The translations under genes and the position numbers were made by a program. A stretch of 64,000 bases of DNA from Hyphomicrobiales bacterium (lineage in GTDB: Bacteria; Pseudomonadota; Alphaproteobacteria; Rhizobiales; JAJFHB01): contig JAJFHE010000025.1 in NCBI GenBank assembly GCA_021775755.1, positions 1 through 64,000 on the forward strand. The letters run 5' to 3'. The notes under the pieces are model-generated. The model was given only the letters and a program-made list of their open reading frames with translations, had not been told where the DNA came from and ran no database searches. How positions within the stretch are numbered: position 1 is the stretch's first letter; every line of letters starts with the position of its first letter. This document shows, one piece after another, positions 8,830 to 16,132 of the stretch.

Positions 8830-9855
8830 TCATTCGGCGTTTGCTCCAAACTTTCTGCGGTAATCTTGCGGCGATACGCCGGTGTGACGCACAAATGCCC
8901 GACGCAAACGCTGCTCACTTGCCAGGCCCGTTTCTTTGGCAATTCTCTTGAGCGCAATAACGGACTCCAATTCAAGCATGCGCTTGGCCGAATCGACGCG
9001 GATCATTTCAACAGATTTTGCGGGCGTGACCCCTGTGCGCTCCTTGTAACGTCGCGCAAACGAACGCGGGCTCATTCCAGACCGCTGTGCCAAAGCTTCC
9101 ACGCCGAGGTTGGCTTGCAGGTTTTCGGCGATCCACGCATGCAGCTCCGAAAATCTGCCGGCCTCATCCCGCTTTTGTGCATGAAGCACGTTGCTGAACT
9201 GGGACTGTCCGCCGGGGCGTTTGAAGAACACAACGAGCGACTGTGCCACCTGCATGGCAATTTGGTGATCATGATCTTCCTCGACCATGGCGAGTGCAAG
9301 GTCGATCCCCGAAGTCACGCCGGCAGCAGACCACATCTCGCCGTCCCGCACAAAAAGCGGGTCTTTTTCAACGTGGACGTCGGGATAAAGCTTCTGCAAC
9401 TCTTCCGCATACCTCCAATGGGTTGCGACGCTCTTACCATCGAGGAGCCCGGCCCTGGCCGTCACAAACGCACCCATACATGTGGTCGCCATGCGCCGGC
9501 ACTCGCGGTGCCGGGCGGCAACCCACTTGAGGGACCTGTCTTCCGACAGAAGATCGAACACACCTGCACCGCCCGATATGATCACCGTGTCTATCGGATG
9601 TTTCGACGCGGCGCACAGCGAGGCTGTACGAACACAAATGCCGGTATCGGTTTCAATGTCACCGCCGACCGGTGATGCCAGAAGTAGTTCGTATGCCGCC
9701 GGCTTGCCGTCCGACGCGAGCGTTGCGTTCGCGCTTGAAAATACCTGCGCCGGACCGGCGGCATCCAGAAGTGTCACGCCTGGATAGACGACAATCACCA
9801 CGCGTTTGCGTCGTGTCGTACTCGCGTTTGTGTGTTTGGCAGATTTTGAATGCAT
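8830..9855 (-). CDS. GlxA-type transcriptional regulator (DJ-1/PfpI domain plus AraC HTH)
   Basis: A 341-residue regulator. The N-terminal two thirds are a DJ-1/PfpI-like fold (VVIVVYPGVTLLDAAGPAQVF, IISGGAG, TTCMGAFVTARAGLLDGK) with a Cys at the nucleophile-elbow position. The C-terminal third is an AraC double helix-turn-helix (LAQRSGMSPRSFARRYKERTG and RIAKETGLASEQRLRRAF). This is the GlxA layout found in regulators of betaine/carnitine and arginine catabolism. The start at 9855 is chosen because the longer frame overlaps the divergent gene; no strong ribosome site is seen. It is divergent from an MFS transporter 75 bases away, its probable target. The ligand is unknown. Confidence 0.88.
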   Translation of the reverse strand: MHSKSAKHTNASTTRRKRVVIVVYPGVTLLDAAGPAQVFSSANATLASDGKPAAYELLLASPVGGDIETDTGICVRTASLCAASKHPIDTVIISGGAGVFDLLSEDRSLKWVAARHRECRRMATTCMGAFVTARAGLLDGKSVATHWRYAEELQKLYPDVHVEKDPLFVRDGEMWSAAGVTSGIDLALAMVEEDHDHQIAMQVAQSLVVFFKRPGGQSQFSNVLHAQKRDEAGRFSELHAWIAENLQANLGVEALAQRSGMSPRSFARRYKERTGVTPAKSVEMIRVDSAKRMLELESVIALKRIAKETGLASEQRLRRAFVRHTGVSPQDYRRKFGANAE

Positions 9856-9929
9856 ATTGTCATTTATGCCATCTCGACAAAAAGGTAAACCGGCTGCTCT
9901 GTTGACCATGTTTGATGGACGGGACGCAA

Positions 9930-11156
9930 ATGAGCAACGACGCATCGGCAAAATGGCGGCCCTGGATGCTGGTTGGCCTTTCGTTTCTTGCGCTCGCGCT
10001 CGCCTATTCAACGCGCGCCGTGTTCGGTCTCGTCATGCCGCTTCTTGAACAAGACCTTGGATGGTCGCGCAGTTTCACGTCTTCTATCGCGGCAACCGCT
10101 CTCTTGATGACGGCAATTCTGGCACCGCTCGGAGGCAGGCTCGTCGACAAGCAGGGTGCGCGGGCGGTTACTCTTATGGGCATGGGTTTCCTGGCGTCAG
10201 GGTGCTTCCTCGTGGCGCTTACAAGCCATCCGCTTGCCTTCCTTCTAGCGTTCGGTGGTGTCGCGGCGACAGGATTTGGACTGGTGGCAATTCATGTGAT
10301 CTCGACGGCGGTCGAGCAAGAATTCGACTCCAATCAGGGTCTCGCCACCGGCATCGCGACGTCCGGCTCGACCGCGGGGCAATTTGTCATCGTACCGTTG
10401 CTTGCCATACTGCTCGCCGCCTACAGCTGGCGGATGGCGTTCGTGGCACTTGGAATGTCGACGGTGCTTATGATGTTCTTTGTCATGCGGTGGTTTCCAC
10501 GAGGCTCGCGGTTGCACCGGCAAACGGAAAGCACGCACGGCTCGGCCACGAGCTTCGCACACGACATCTGGACAATCGCCAAATTGCCGGCGTTTCAGAT
10601 TCTGTTCTGGAGCTTCTTTCTCTGCGGATACACAACGTCCGGTGTTATAGAAACACACTTCCTGCCATACGCATCGTTCTGCGGATTTGGCCCGGTGTCA
10701 TCCGCCACGGCCTACGGCCTGCTGTCGGCAATCAACCTTGCTGGAATGATAGGGGTTGGCTGGCTGACAGACCGCGTCAACCGTCCCCTGTTGCTCGGCG
10801 GCATCTACATTATACGAGGCTTGACCTTCATCGTTCTTGTCAACGTCGGCGCGGATCTCGAAACTCTCTTTGTCTTCGCCATAATATTCGGGCTTGTCGA
10901 CTACTCAACCAGCCCGGTAACGGCGAGCCTGGTTGCGAGCCACATCGGCGTTCGCGTGATGGGGCTGGCGTTTGGCCTCATATCCGCAGGACATCAGGTT
11001 GGCGGTGCCGCAGGAGCCTACTTTGGCGGCTTACTGTTCGACCTTTATGCTCATTATGACTGGGTATGGTGGTCATCGCTGTGGCTTGCCGTGCTGGCCG
11101 GCGCACTGGTGTTGCTGCTGCGAAATTCGCCCCGGCAAGCGCTCGCCATGTCCTAA
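9930..11156 (+). CDS. MFS transporter
   Basis: A 408-residue, 12-helix major facilitator. The first helix carries LALAYSTRAVFGLVMPLLEQDLGWSR, then GGRLVDKQGARA, which is the MFS loop 2-3 signature; the second half has GVGWLTDRVNRP in the equivalent place. This resembles the monocarboxylate/oxalate-formate branch of MFS. ATG at 9930 follows GGACGGGACGC; TTG at 9912 and ATG at 9915 are alternatives. Divergence from a GlxA-type regulator suggests it takes up or exports that regulator's effector. Its stop shares the CTAA at 11153-11156 with the convergent gene. Substrate not readable. Confidence 0.87.
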   Translation: MSNDASAKWRPWMLVGLSFLALALAYSTRAVFGLVMPLLEQDLGWSRSFTSSIAATALLMTAILAPLGGRLVDKQGARAVTLMGMGFLASGCFLVALTSHPLAFLLAFGGVAATGFGLVAIHVISTAVEQEFDSNQGLATGIATSGSTAGQFVIVPLLAILLAAYSWRMAFVALGMSTVLMMFFVMRWFPRGSRLHRQTESTHGSATSFAHDIWTIAKLPAFQILFWSFFLCGYTTSGVIETHFLPYASFCGFGPVSSATAYGLLSAINLAGMIGVGWLTDRVNRPLLLGGIYIIRGLTFIVLVNVGADLETLFVFAIIFGLVDYSTSPVTASLVASHIGVRVMGLAFGLISAGHQVGGAAGAYFGGLLFDLYAHYDWVWWSSLWLAVLAGALVLLLRNSPRQALAMS

Positions 11157-12052
11157 GGGGCTGAACGCCAGTGCAGGCGCGGTTTGGATGAAAGCAGCCG
11201 GAAGCGGTTTCGGACGGCTTGCGCCCAGGTTTCGCAATACACCATTTTGAGGTTCGGATTGATGAGCCCGACAGCGGTCGCAAGGTTGCTGGTGGCGTGA
11301 ACCAGCGCGCCGCATCTGGCGAGCATCAGGCAATCTATCAGAACCTGTTCGGCAAGCGCTAGCTGTGGCACTACGCTTTTAATATGAACCTGCTCAGATG
11401 CCTCCGCCGCGGCACGCGTAACACCGGGCTGTACGATCACCCTGTCACTACCGAATGCCTGCTGAAACGCACCCACCGCAGGCTCAACGTCCGTGGCAAG
11501 AACCACGGTCCATGGCTGGTTCCGAGGCAGTATCGGGCGGACATTACGTATATATGCTTCGACCGAAGGCAACAGATCGGGGACTTCGATTGAATGGGCC
11601 GGGTGACGGTAATGCACGCCGACGCAGCAACGGCTCGAAGTGGCGGCACCGCAAATCGTCTCTACACGTGTAAGAATTTCAGGCCTGACCCGGATGAACT
11701 TGCGATAGAGCGAGTGATAAATGCCCCGCCAGTTGCGATTGCGCTTGTACATGCCGTAAGCGTTGCCGCCCGTCATGCCGAGATCGGCGAATGACATGGT
11801 CTCGATCTGTGATTCCGGGAATTCATCAAACGCGAGCGGCTCAAACAGGTGCAGCCAAATGTTTCCGTCTTCGGGGGCGCCATAACTGAAATGCGCGAGT
11901 TTGGGATCGATGGCCCAATCGACTATTGCGGCTTCGATGCCATCCTGTCCAAGTCTGAAGTGCAGATTGTTCAGCACACCATTGAAGTTCGAAAACAGCC
12001 CGGCATTCCAGTTGCGGATGACCAGCGTGCGAGTTTCCGCCTCACCTGTCAT
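11153..12052 (-). CDS. NodZ/O-fucosyltransferase-like glycosyltransferase
   Basis: A 299-residue soluble protein with features of the NodZ/alpha-1,6-fucosyltransferase GT family: an N-terminal NWNAGLFSNFNGVLNNL loop, a GVHYRHPAHS motif (residues 145-154; the family has GVHxRxxD/H with the GDP-fucose-contacting Arg), a VVLATDVEPAVGAFQQAFG stretch and the C-terminal DCLMLARCGALVHATSNLATA. NodZ fucosylates rhizobial Nod factors, but no nodulation genes are near. The ATG at 12052 is chosen over GTG at 12064 because GGGGA precedes it. Activity on a cell-surface glycan or lipopolysaccharide is inferred. It is convergent with the MFS gene. Confidence 0.65.
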   Translation of the reverse strand: MTGEAETRTLVIRNWNAGLFSNFNGVLNNLHFRLGQDGIEAAIVDWAIDPKLAHFSYGAPEDGNIWLHLFEPLAFDEFPESQIETMSFADLGMTGGNAYGMYKRNRNWRGIYHSLYRKFIRVRPEILTRVETICGAATSSRCCVGVHYRHPAHSIEVPDLLPSVEAYIRNVRPILPRNQPWTVVLATDVEPAVGAFQQAFGSDRVIVQPGVTRAAAEASEQVHIKSVVPQLALAEQVLIDCLMLARCGALVHATSNLATAVGLINPNLKMVYCETWAQAVRNRFRLLSSKPRLHWRSAP

Positions 12053-12149
12053 AAAATTCCCCACTTCCGCAGTCGCCCCGATTGAGGTGCCGGTCTCTCA
12101 CCACGTGCTTCGGCAGGATTGATAAACCAGGACGCAGTCTTGAGCCAGA

Positions 12150-12809
12150 TCAATTCGCACCTGGCTTTTGCATCAACGCTACATCCTTACACGGAATCTC
12201 GCACGACCAGCCGTGCCGCACTGCAATCCACCGCAACGTCGCCTCGCGATAGAACACGACATGGGTCGGGTCCTTGCGGTAATGCCAGTTGGCGAAGCGG
12301 TCATCGTCGGTCTGAAAACAGGTCATGATCCCAAGCCAGCCGCCGGGCCTCAGCATGGCGTCGAAGCGGGCGAATTCGCGGGCAGGCGCATAAAAGTGTT
12401 CGGCCGTTTCCGTGCACACGATAAAATCATAGACCTTCGACAGAGGCGTCTCGTCGGGAGCGAAATAGGGATCGTACAGCGCGACTTCCATTCCCGCTTC
12501 CCGCAACATAGCGGCAAGGGCGGGTCCTGGACCGCAGCCATAGTCGAGACTGCTCATGCCCGGTGTGAGCTTTTCCATCAGCGGTTCTGAGAGCCGGGCA
12601 AGGAAGCGGCGGTAGGCCGGATCACCGGGATCGTTTTCGTGGTGCAGATACTGGTCACGCTCATCGCCCGGTGCGAGCCTGTCGGCCGGATCGAGGAACC
12701 GTGCCTGACAGACCCCGCAACGCCAGTAGTCGCGCGCGTCGGCATGGGCGAGATGCCGAGGTGACGGTGCAGTGCACACCGGGCACGGCGGGGGCGGACT
12801 ATTCGTCAA
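12150..12809 (-). CDS. class I SAM-dependent methyltransferase with N-terminal zinc ribbon
   Basis: A 219-residue protein. Residues 9-34 hold a CxxC...CxxC pair (CPVC, CGVC) of a zinc ribbon. SAM motif I is LDYGCGPGPALA (88-99), with an acidic strand end (ALYDPYF) and a LRPGGWLGIMT post-motif. It resembles the Methyltransf_23 type often found in sugar- or cofactor-modifying enzymes. It overlaps the end of the DnaJ-domain gene by 11 bases, so it is co-transcribed with that gene and the VWA gene. The substrate is unknown. Confidence 0.82.
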   Translation of the reverse strand: MTNSPPPPCPVCTAPSPRHLAHADARDYWRCGVCQARFLDPADRLAPGDERDQYLHHENDPGDPAYRRFLARLSEPLMEKLTPGMSSLDYGCGPGPALAAMLREAGMEVALYDPYFAPDETPLSKVYDFIVCTETAEHFYAPAREFARFDAMLRPGGWLGIMTCFQTDDDRFANWHYRKDPTHVVFYREATLRWIAVRHGWSCEIPCKDVALMQKPGAN

Positions 12810-13503
12810 GGAGGATTTCCTTGGCGCGATTGATCTTGGTCGCCAGATGGTCGGAGCCGCCGAGGTCAGGATGGAACTTTTTCATCAGGCGCCGGTGCGC
12901 TTTCGAAATCTCGGCGGGCTTGGCATTGCGGTCGAGGCCGAGGATCTCGTAAGCCTCCTCCCGGGTCATCGTGTCGGCCGTATCGGGACGCCCGCCCGTC
13001 CGCGCCTTTTCAGAGGCGCCGTCCGCCTCGCGCCAGCCCGCATGGCCGCGGTCCAGAAACGCCTCGAGCAGGGCGGCGCTCTGATCGGTTTCGTTGAGGC
13101 ATTCCTCGTAGAGTTCGAGAAGTTCATCGAGTGCAAGTTCGGAAAGCCGGCGCTGCTCAAAGGGGCCGGAACGCACTGTGCCGTCCACTTCGCCGCTGTC
13201 GTGGTCGAGTTCCATTTCCAGTTTGCGCGAACGTACCTGCGAGCGGTGCCCCGAACTGCGCTGGCCACCCATACGCGAAAGCGGATTGGCGATGCCAAGC
13301 AGGCCGGCAATGCCGAACGCTATGAGCGGCAACCCGATCAGCATCGATCCGCGCATCAGGAGAACGAGGCCAATCGCAATCATTCCCCATTGCCACAGCT
13401 TCGACAGCACATTCGCGACGCGGGTCGCATCGAGGCGAACGAACCAGCGCGCGGCGAACATCACGCCGATTGCAAGGGCGAAAGCGAGGATTACGTAATG
13501 CAT
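12799..13503 (-). CDS. membrane-anchored DnaJ-domain protein
   Basis: A 234-residue protein. Two hydrophobic segments (about residues 4-20 and 38-66) anchor it in the inner membrane. A charged middle region leads to a C-terminal J domain (about 180-234, MTREEAYEILGLDRNA) with the HPD tripeptide at 211-213 that stimulates DnaK. The ATG at 13503 is preferred to TTG at 13506; AGG lies eight bases upstream. It sits between a VWA-domain gene (9 bases upstream) and a methyltransferase gene that overlaps its end. A DnaK co-chaperone acting at the membrane is the family-based inference. Confidence 0.85.
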   Translation of the reverse strand: MHYVILAFALAIGVMFAARWFVRLDATRVANVLSKLWQWGMIAIGLVLLMRGSMLIGLPLIAFGIAGLLGIANPLSRMGGQRSSGHRSQVRSRKLEMELDHDSGEVDGTVRSGPFEQRRLSELALDELLELYEECLNETDQSAALLEAFLDRGHAGWREADGASEKARTGGRPDTADTMTREEAYEILGLDRNAKPAEISKAHRRLMKKFHPDLGGSDHLATKINRAKEILLDE

Positions 13504-13512
13504 CAATATGAC

Positions 13513-14238
13513 CTAATCGAGCTGTTCCAGGAGCGCCCGTGCGCCCTGCCCGCGGCCGTGCTCGAGCAGCGCCCGGCGGCCGCCCGCGGCATAAACGGCG
13601 ACGGCGGACAACAGCTCGCGCAACTGTTTCGCCGAGCCCATGTCGAAGGGACAATAGGCACCGCCCGTGAGCCGCGCGATCTCACGGAATGCCGCAGCGG
13701 CCACCGGTTCATTCCCCTCGTGAAACATGAACATGGGCGTGCCCTGCAAGGCGACTTTGCCGGCAAGGTCGCAGAGCGTGTCGACATTCTCTTCCATGCA
13801 GTCGCCGACATAAACAACCGCGTTGACCTTCTGCTTTGCCGCTTCCTTGCGCACATGCTTCAGCACCTTGCCGATCTGCGTGTGACCACCGCGGCAATCG
13901 ACCTGGGTCATCAGCCGGGCAAGCTCGTTCGCATCGCTCACCCATTTGCTGGCGAGGCATTCACGAAATCCACGGAAATAGACGAGCTGCACATCGAGCC
14001 CGCCGATGCGCGCGGTTTCAGAAAACATCTCGCCCTGGATTTGCAGGGCATGATCCCAGGTCGGTTGGCGGCTCATAGTAGCGTCCATGGCGAAAACCAG
14101 ACGGCCGCGGCCAGCGCCCGGGTCTTCCGCGGGCGTCGCCTTGAGCTCGGCCAGAAACGCATCGACTTCCGACTGGCTCGACGCCGGAACCGTCGTTTCT
14201 TCCGCCTTTACCGGCGCCTTTTTGTCGTCACCTGCCAT
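13513..14238 (-). CDS. VWA-domain protein
   Basis: A 241-residue protein with a von Willebrand factor A fold. LVFAMDATMSRQPTWD (48-63) is a MIDAS-like D-x-T-x-S metal site, TQVDCRGGHTQIGK gives the following Thr loop, and AVVYVGDCMEE gives the next acidic strand end. There is no signal peptide, so it is cytosolic. GGGAG precedes the ATG at 14238; an ATG at 14295 would add 19 residues. It heads a three-gene unit with the J-domain and methyltransferase genes and is divergent from panC. VWA proteins often pair with AAA+ ATPases, but none is adjacent. Role unknown. Confidence 0.8.
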   Translation of the reverse strand: MAGDDKKAPVKAEETTVPASSQSEVDAFLAELKATPAEDPGAGRGRLVFAMDATMSRQPTWDHALQIQGEMFSETARIGGLDVQLVYFRGFRECLASKWVSDANELARLMTQVDCRGGHTQIGKVLKHVRKEAAKQKVNAVVYVGDCMEENVDTLCDLAGKVALQGTPMFMFHEGNEPVAAAAFREIARLTGGAYCPFDMGSAKQLRELLSAVAVYAAGGRRALLEHGRGQGARALLEQLD

Positions 14239-14430
14239 ATAACCAGCAGCTCCCGGGTTCACACCAATTTCTCGGACAAGGCCTTCCACACCCATTGTGG
14301 CGCATCCCCCTATATATGGCCAGTAGCCGTAGCTGTTTGAAGGGCGGAAATCGGCCTTCGGTATCGCCGCGAGGTGCGCTGGATGCTATACATTCACGTC
14401 GAACTGGCCGAGTGGACCTGACAGGCAACA

Positions 14431-15279
14431 ATGAGCAAAACCCCTCAGATCGTGCGAACCATAACGGCACTTCGCGAGGTTACCTCGCGGTGGCGGGCAG
14501 ATGGCGAGGCAAGTGCACTTGTCCCGACTATGGGAGCGTTGCATGCCGGCCACCTGTCGCTCGTCGACGAGGTGCACAAACATGCAAAACGCTCGGTTGC
14601 CAGCATTTTCGTCAACCCGCGCCAGTTTGCAGAACATGAGGATCTGGGCACATATCCGCGCGACGAAGACGGCGATGTCGCCATGCTCGGCGAACGCGGA
14701 ACCGATCTCGTGTTCATTCCCCCGGTTGAGGAAATGTATCCGCCCGACTTTTCCACCGCCGTTGAAGTCGGCGACGTAACGGAGGGCCTGTGCAGCGCCT
14801 CTCGCCCGCACTTTTTCGGCGGCGTTGCAACCGTGGTTGCCAAGCTCCTGATCCAGGCGCAATGCGACTATGCGATCTTCGGCGAAAAAGACTTCCAGCA
14901 ACTTCTCGTCATCCGCCGCATGGCGCGCGACCTCGATATCCCGACGAAAATCCTCGGCGCGCCGATCATCCGCGAAGACGACGGCCTCGCCATGTCATCG
15001 CGCAATCAGTATCTCGATGACCAGCAGCGCCAGATGGCGCCGCATCTCTACGCCACGCTGTGCACGGTGGCGGATGCCATTCGCGTCGCCGGCGAAGTTG
15101 AAAAGGCGCTTGGCGACGGCACGTCGGTGCTCGCCACCGCCGGGTTCGATGTCGATTATCTGGAGCTCAGAGACGCGGTGACGCTGGAACCGATCACCAC
15201 GGCGCCGCAGACCCCAGCCCGCCTGTTCGCCGGCGCCTATCTCGGCAAAACGCGGCTGATTGATAATATGGCTGTTTAG
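14431..15279 (+). CDS. panC: pantothenate synthetase
   Basis: A 282-residue enzyme that joins pantoate and beta-alanine with ATP in coenzyme A synthesis. The family motifs are present: ALVPTMGALHAGHLSLV (the HxGH nucleotide site), SIFVNPRQF, the YPRD stretch, FGEKDFQQLLVIRRM and the SSRN KMSKS-like loop. Length matches the family. FVNPRQF has Arg where Thr, Ser or Met is usual, a variable position. panB is not adjacent. The stop overlaps the convergent DUF1489 gene by four bases. Confidence 0.96.
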   Translation: MSKTPQIVRTITALREVTSRWRADGEASALVPTMGALHAGHLSLVDEVHKHAKRSVASIFVNPRQFAEHEDLGTYPRDEDGDVAMLGERGTDLVFIPPVEEMYPPDFSTAVEVGDVTEGLCSASRPHFFGGVATVVAKLLIQAQCDYAIFGEKDFQQLLVIRRMARDLDIPTKILGAPIIREDDGLAMSSRNQYLDDQQRQMAPHLYATLCTVADAIRVAGEVEKALGDGTSVLATAGFDVDYLELRDAVTLEPITTAPQTPARLFAGAYLGKTRLIDNMAV

Positions 15280-15692
15280 ATCAACCCCAACTCAACAAGG
15301 TCCGCCCGCATTTTCGGCGGCAGGCCGTCGCTTTCGGCGCCTTTGGCGAGGTCCGGGGGCACGTCTTCGTGAAGAAAGTAGCGCCATCCCTGGAAGGCGC
15401 GGCGCGGCTGAGGACGGGTGGCGACGAGCTCGGGGTCGAACACCAGCTTGCAGCGCCTGATGCCTTCGGCATCGGTGATGGGCACGATGTCCGTAAACCG
15501 CTGGCGCACTTGGATCACGCCCTTGATCACCCAGTAGAGCGAACCGCCGTCGAGCAGTTCGCCGGCGCGGCGCGGGAACATGCGCGTCACATGATAGACC
15601 TCGCCTTCCTGCGCCAGACGGCGATCCTGCCATGCACGCTGGTCTTCAATGTCCTCTGCACCGACGCAGAGTTTGATCATGTTGAGGGCCAT
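15276..15692 (-). CDS. DUF1489 family protein
   Basis: A 138-residue cytosolic protein starting MALNMIKLCVGAEDIEDQRAW and containing EVYHVTRMFPRRAGELLDGGSLYWVIKG and GWRYFLHEDVPPDL. This matches the DUF1489 pattern, widely conserved in alphaproteobacteria with no known function. The start at 15692 is chosen because it begins at the conserved N-terminus; the extension to 15851 runs through a palindromic repeat. It is tail-to-tail with panC. Confidence 0.8.
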   Translation of the reverse strand: MALNMIKLCVGAEDIEDQRAWQDRRLAQEGEVYHVTRMFPRRAGELLDGGSLYWVIKGVIQVRQRFTDIVPITDAEGIRRCKLVFDPELVATRPQPRRAFQGWRYFLHEDVPPDLAKGAESDGLPPKMRADLVELGLI

Positions 15693-15825
15693 GCGTGGAG
15701 TGTAGCGGCCCGGGCCGCGGGACAAAAGAGGGGCGCAGGGTTCGCCGGCGCTTCTCCACAGCTCACGTGCCAACTTGCGAATGAGAGCGGGACTGACCGA
15801 ATAACGCCGAAACGCCACCTCCAGC

Positions 15826-15896
15826 GTCATGCCCGTGCTTGATACGGGCATCTACCGGCGGCGGCCGGAGATGCGCGGATCAAGTCCGCGCATGAC
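15826..15896. repeat. composite palindromic repeat, unit 1
   Basis: A 71-base element bounded by GTCAT and ATGAC. It contains two perfect hairpins: ATGCCCGT/ACGGGCAT (15829-15851) and ATGCGCGGA/TCCGCGCAT with loop TCAAG (15871-15893), in inverted orientation, joined by a GC-rich spacer. The 440-base gap 15693-16132 holds units 1, 2 and a half unit and no gene. Confidence 0.85.
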
Positions 15897-15970
15897 GTAA
15901 ATGAAGGGGAACAGTGGCGCTTTTCCACAGCTCGCGCGCACATCCACCGTCATCACCGCTCCTCTCTATC

Positions 15971-16042
15971 GTCATCACCGGGCTCGACCCGGTGATCTCG
16001 CCGTGCCTGCCCCGAGATACGCGGGTCAAGCCCGCGCATGAC
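15971..16042. repeat. composite palindromic repeat, unit 2
   Basis: A 72-base element with the same layout as unit 1: GTCAT, hairpin ATCACCGGG/CCCGGTGAT with loop CTCGA (15974-15996), ATCTC, spacer, GAGAT, then hairpin ATACGCGGG/CCCGCGCAT with loop TCAAG (16017-16039, one mismatch), then ATGAC. Confidence 0.85.
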
Positions 16043-16082
16043 GTAGATGAAAGGCGTGGAGAGGCGGCGCTCGGAAGGTATT

Positions 16083-16103
16083 CGGATCAAGCCCGCGTAT
16101 GAC
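16083..16103. repeat. half copy of the palindromic repeat
   Basis: A sequence with GGATCAAGCCCGCGTATGAC matches the right half-hairpin and ATGAC border of units 1 and 2. The left side has decayed. It lies just before the mccA stop. Confidence 0.6.
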
Positions 16104-16132
16104 AGGAGGGAGAGTGGCGGCGTCAGTTCAAA

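Noticed and set aside
12772-14340. 522-residue plus-strand frame across the methyltransferase, DnaJ and VWA genes
   Set aside because: Antisense to three genes with recognisable domains and good starts; no motif of its own.
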